From Pseudomonadota bacterium (GTDB lineage: Bacteria > Pseudomonadota > Alphaproteobacteria > Acetobacterales > Acetobacteraceae): DNA of 5,541 nucleotides. Of the stretch, positions 4,787 to 5,541 are shown piece after piece. A program made the translations under genes and the position numbers. The stretch covers positions 1-5,541 of the forward strand of contig JAJYAF010000175.1 of assembly GCA_021779655.1 (NCBI GenBank), given 5' to 3'. The notes beneath the pieces were generated by a model. It saw only the letters and a program-made list of their open reading frames with translations, had not been told where the DNA came from and made no database searches. The stretch's first letter is position 1. Each line of letters begins with the position of its first letter.

Positions 4787-5541
4787 ATGGCTGATCCTGC
4801 GAAATCCCCTGTGCTTCAACCATTTTCCCTGGGGGATCTTTCCCTTTCAAACCGCGTGGTCATGGCGCCGCTCACGCGCAGCAGGTCCAGCCGGGAAGGC
4901 GTGCCTCCGGATTTTGCCGTGGATTACTATGCGCAGCGGGCTGATGCCGGTTTGATCATCGCGGAAGCCACAAATATTTCGCCCCAGGCGATCGGCTACG
5001 CGTTGACGCCAGGGATCTGGACGCAAGCCCAGGTGCAAAGCTGGAAGCGTATCACTTCGGCCGTGCATAAGCGCGGCGGGCGGATTTTTCTGCAGCTTTG
5101 GCACACGGGCCGTATCTCCCATCCCGATCTGCATGGCGGCGCGCTGCCTGTCGCGCCTTCAGCCATCACGCCGAAAGGCCAGGCCTTTACCTTCAACGGT
5201 CTTAAAGATCACGTAATGCCCAGGGCGCTTGAGACCGAAGAGATACCGGCGATTGTAGAAGACTACCGGCATGCCGCCGAATGTGCCAAGGAGGCGGGAT
5301 TCGACGGCGTGGAGATCCACTCCGCCAATAATTATCTGCTTGAGCAGTTCATTCGGGACAGCACCAACCATCGAACCGACCGGTACGGGGGGTCGATTGA
5401 AAACCGCTTGCGCTTCCCGCTTGAAGTCGTGGCGGCGGTAGCCGGGGTTTGGGGGCCGAAGCGTGTCGGGTTGCGCATTTCCCCGGGAACGACAATGCCA
5501 GGTGGAACCCCGCTGGATTCTCAGCCGATGGTGACCTATGG
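4787..5541 (+). CDS. Old Yellow Enzyme family ene-reductase (NemA/PETN reductase-like), N-terminal part (runs off right edge)
   Basis: This frame starts at ATG 4787, 6 nt after GAAGGTG, and runs open to the edge (251 codons; relatives are about 360-370). It encodes a flavin (FMN) TIM-barrel enzyme that uses NAD(P)H to reduce carbon-carbon double bonds next to carbonyl or nitro groups. Visible features are NRVVMAPLTRSRS with the flavin-tuning Thr (T30), FLQLWHTGRISH with Q103 and W105, the substrate-anchoring pair H178/N181 in VEIHSANNYLL with Tyr183 as the likely proton donor, and RDSTNHRTDRYGGSIENR (190-207). Thr rather than Cys at position 30 and the LWHTGR segment indicate the classical class, not the YqjM class. 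The N-terminus is unlike the iron-sulfur 2,4-dienoyl-CoA reductase FadH. It may process an unsaturated intermediate of the neighbouring pathway or detoxify electrophiles; the sequence does not decide between these. Confidence 0.9.
   Translation, partial: MADPAKSPVLQPFSLGDLSLSNRVVMAPLTRSRSSREGVPPDFAVDYYAQRADAGLIIAEATNISPQAIGYALTPGIWTQAQVQSWKRITSAVHKRGGRIFLQLWHTGRISHPDLHGGALPVAPSAITPKGQAFTFNGLKDHVMPRALETEEIPAIVEDYRHAAECAKEAGFDGVEIHSANNYLLEQFIRDSTNHRTDRYGGSIENRLRFPLEVVAAVAGVWGPKRVGLRISPGTTMPGGTPLDSQPMVTY

Noticed and set aside
1..5541. CRISPR arrays, tRNA or rRNA genes, insertion sequences and prophage or defence genes
   Set aside because: I saw no regularly spaced repeats, RNA gene signatures, transposase motifs or terminal inverted repeats; the window is a metabolic locus.

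Overview
The window is GC-rich, densely coded DNA of proteobacterial style: strong purine Shine-Dalgarno sites, ATG starts and short intergenic gaps. The protein flavour (paired MaoC subunits, an AlkK-like ligase and an AraC regulator with an arabinose-binding-type sensor domain) fits an alphaproteobacterium, possibly Acetobacteraceae or a relative. That placement is inference, because the window holds no rRNA or marker gene.

Layout: (1) positions 1-592, minus strand: the N-terminal 197 codons of an AraC-family regulator, whose DNA-binding end lies beyond the left edge. (2) 593-845: divergent control region. It holds a sigma70-like promoter for the regulator, a 20-bp-spaced direct repeat nested in a dyad (a candidate regulator operator), and a 21-codon small ORF with a strong Shine-Dalgarno that overlaps the next gene by ATGA. 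(3) 846-4620, plus strand: four closely spaced genes for a two-subunit MaoC-type enoyl-CoA hydratase, a long-chain-type acyl-CoA dehydrogenase and an AlkK-like acyl-CoA ligase. (4) 4621-4786: a 166-nt gap with a few short inverted repeats and no convincing terminator or promoter. (5) 4787 to the right edge, plus strand: the first 251 codons of a classical Old Yellow Enzyme ene-reductase.

Working model (inference): the ligase activates a carboxylic acid to its CoA thioester, the dehydrogenase introduces the alpha,beta double bond, and the MaoC pair hydrates it to the 3-hydroxyacyl-CoA. These are the first three steps of a beta-oxidation-type route. No 3-hydroxyacyl-CoA dehydrogenase or thiolase is present here. 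The two-subunit hydratase, dedicated ligase and divergent regulator suggest a peripheral pathway for a specific substrate, such as a medium-chain, branched or cyclic acid, rather than housekeeping fatty-acid degradation. The ene-reductase could act on an unsaturated carbonyl of the same substrate, or be an independent detoxification gene. The core calls are ordinary families. The most noteworthy local features are the coupled small ORF, the repeat arrangement between the divergent genes, and the nearly complete hydratase motif in both MaoC subunits.
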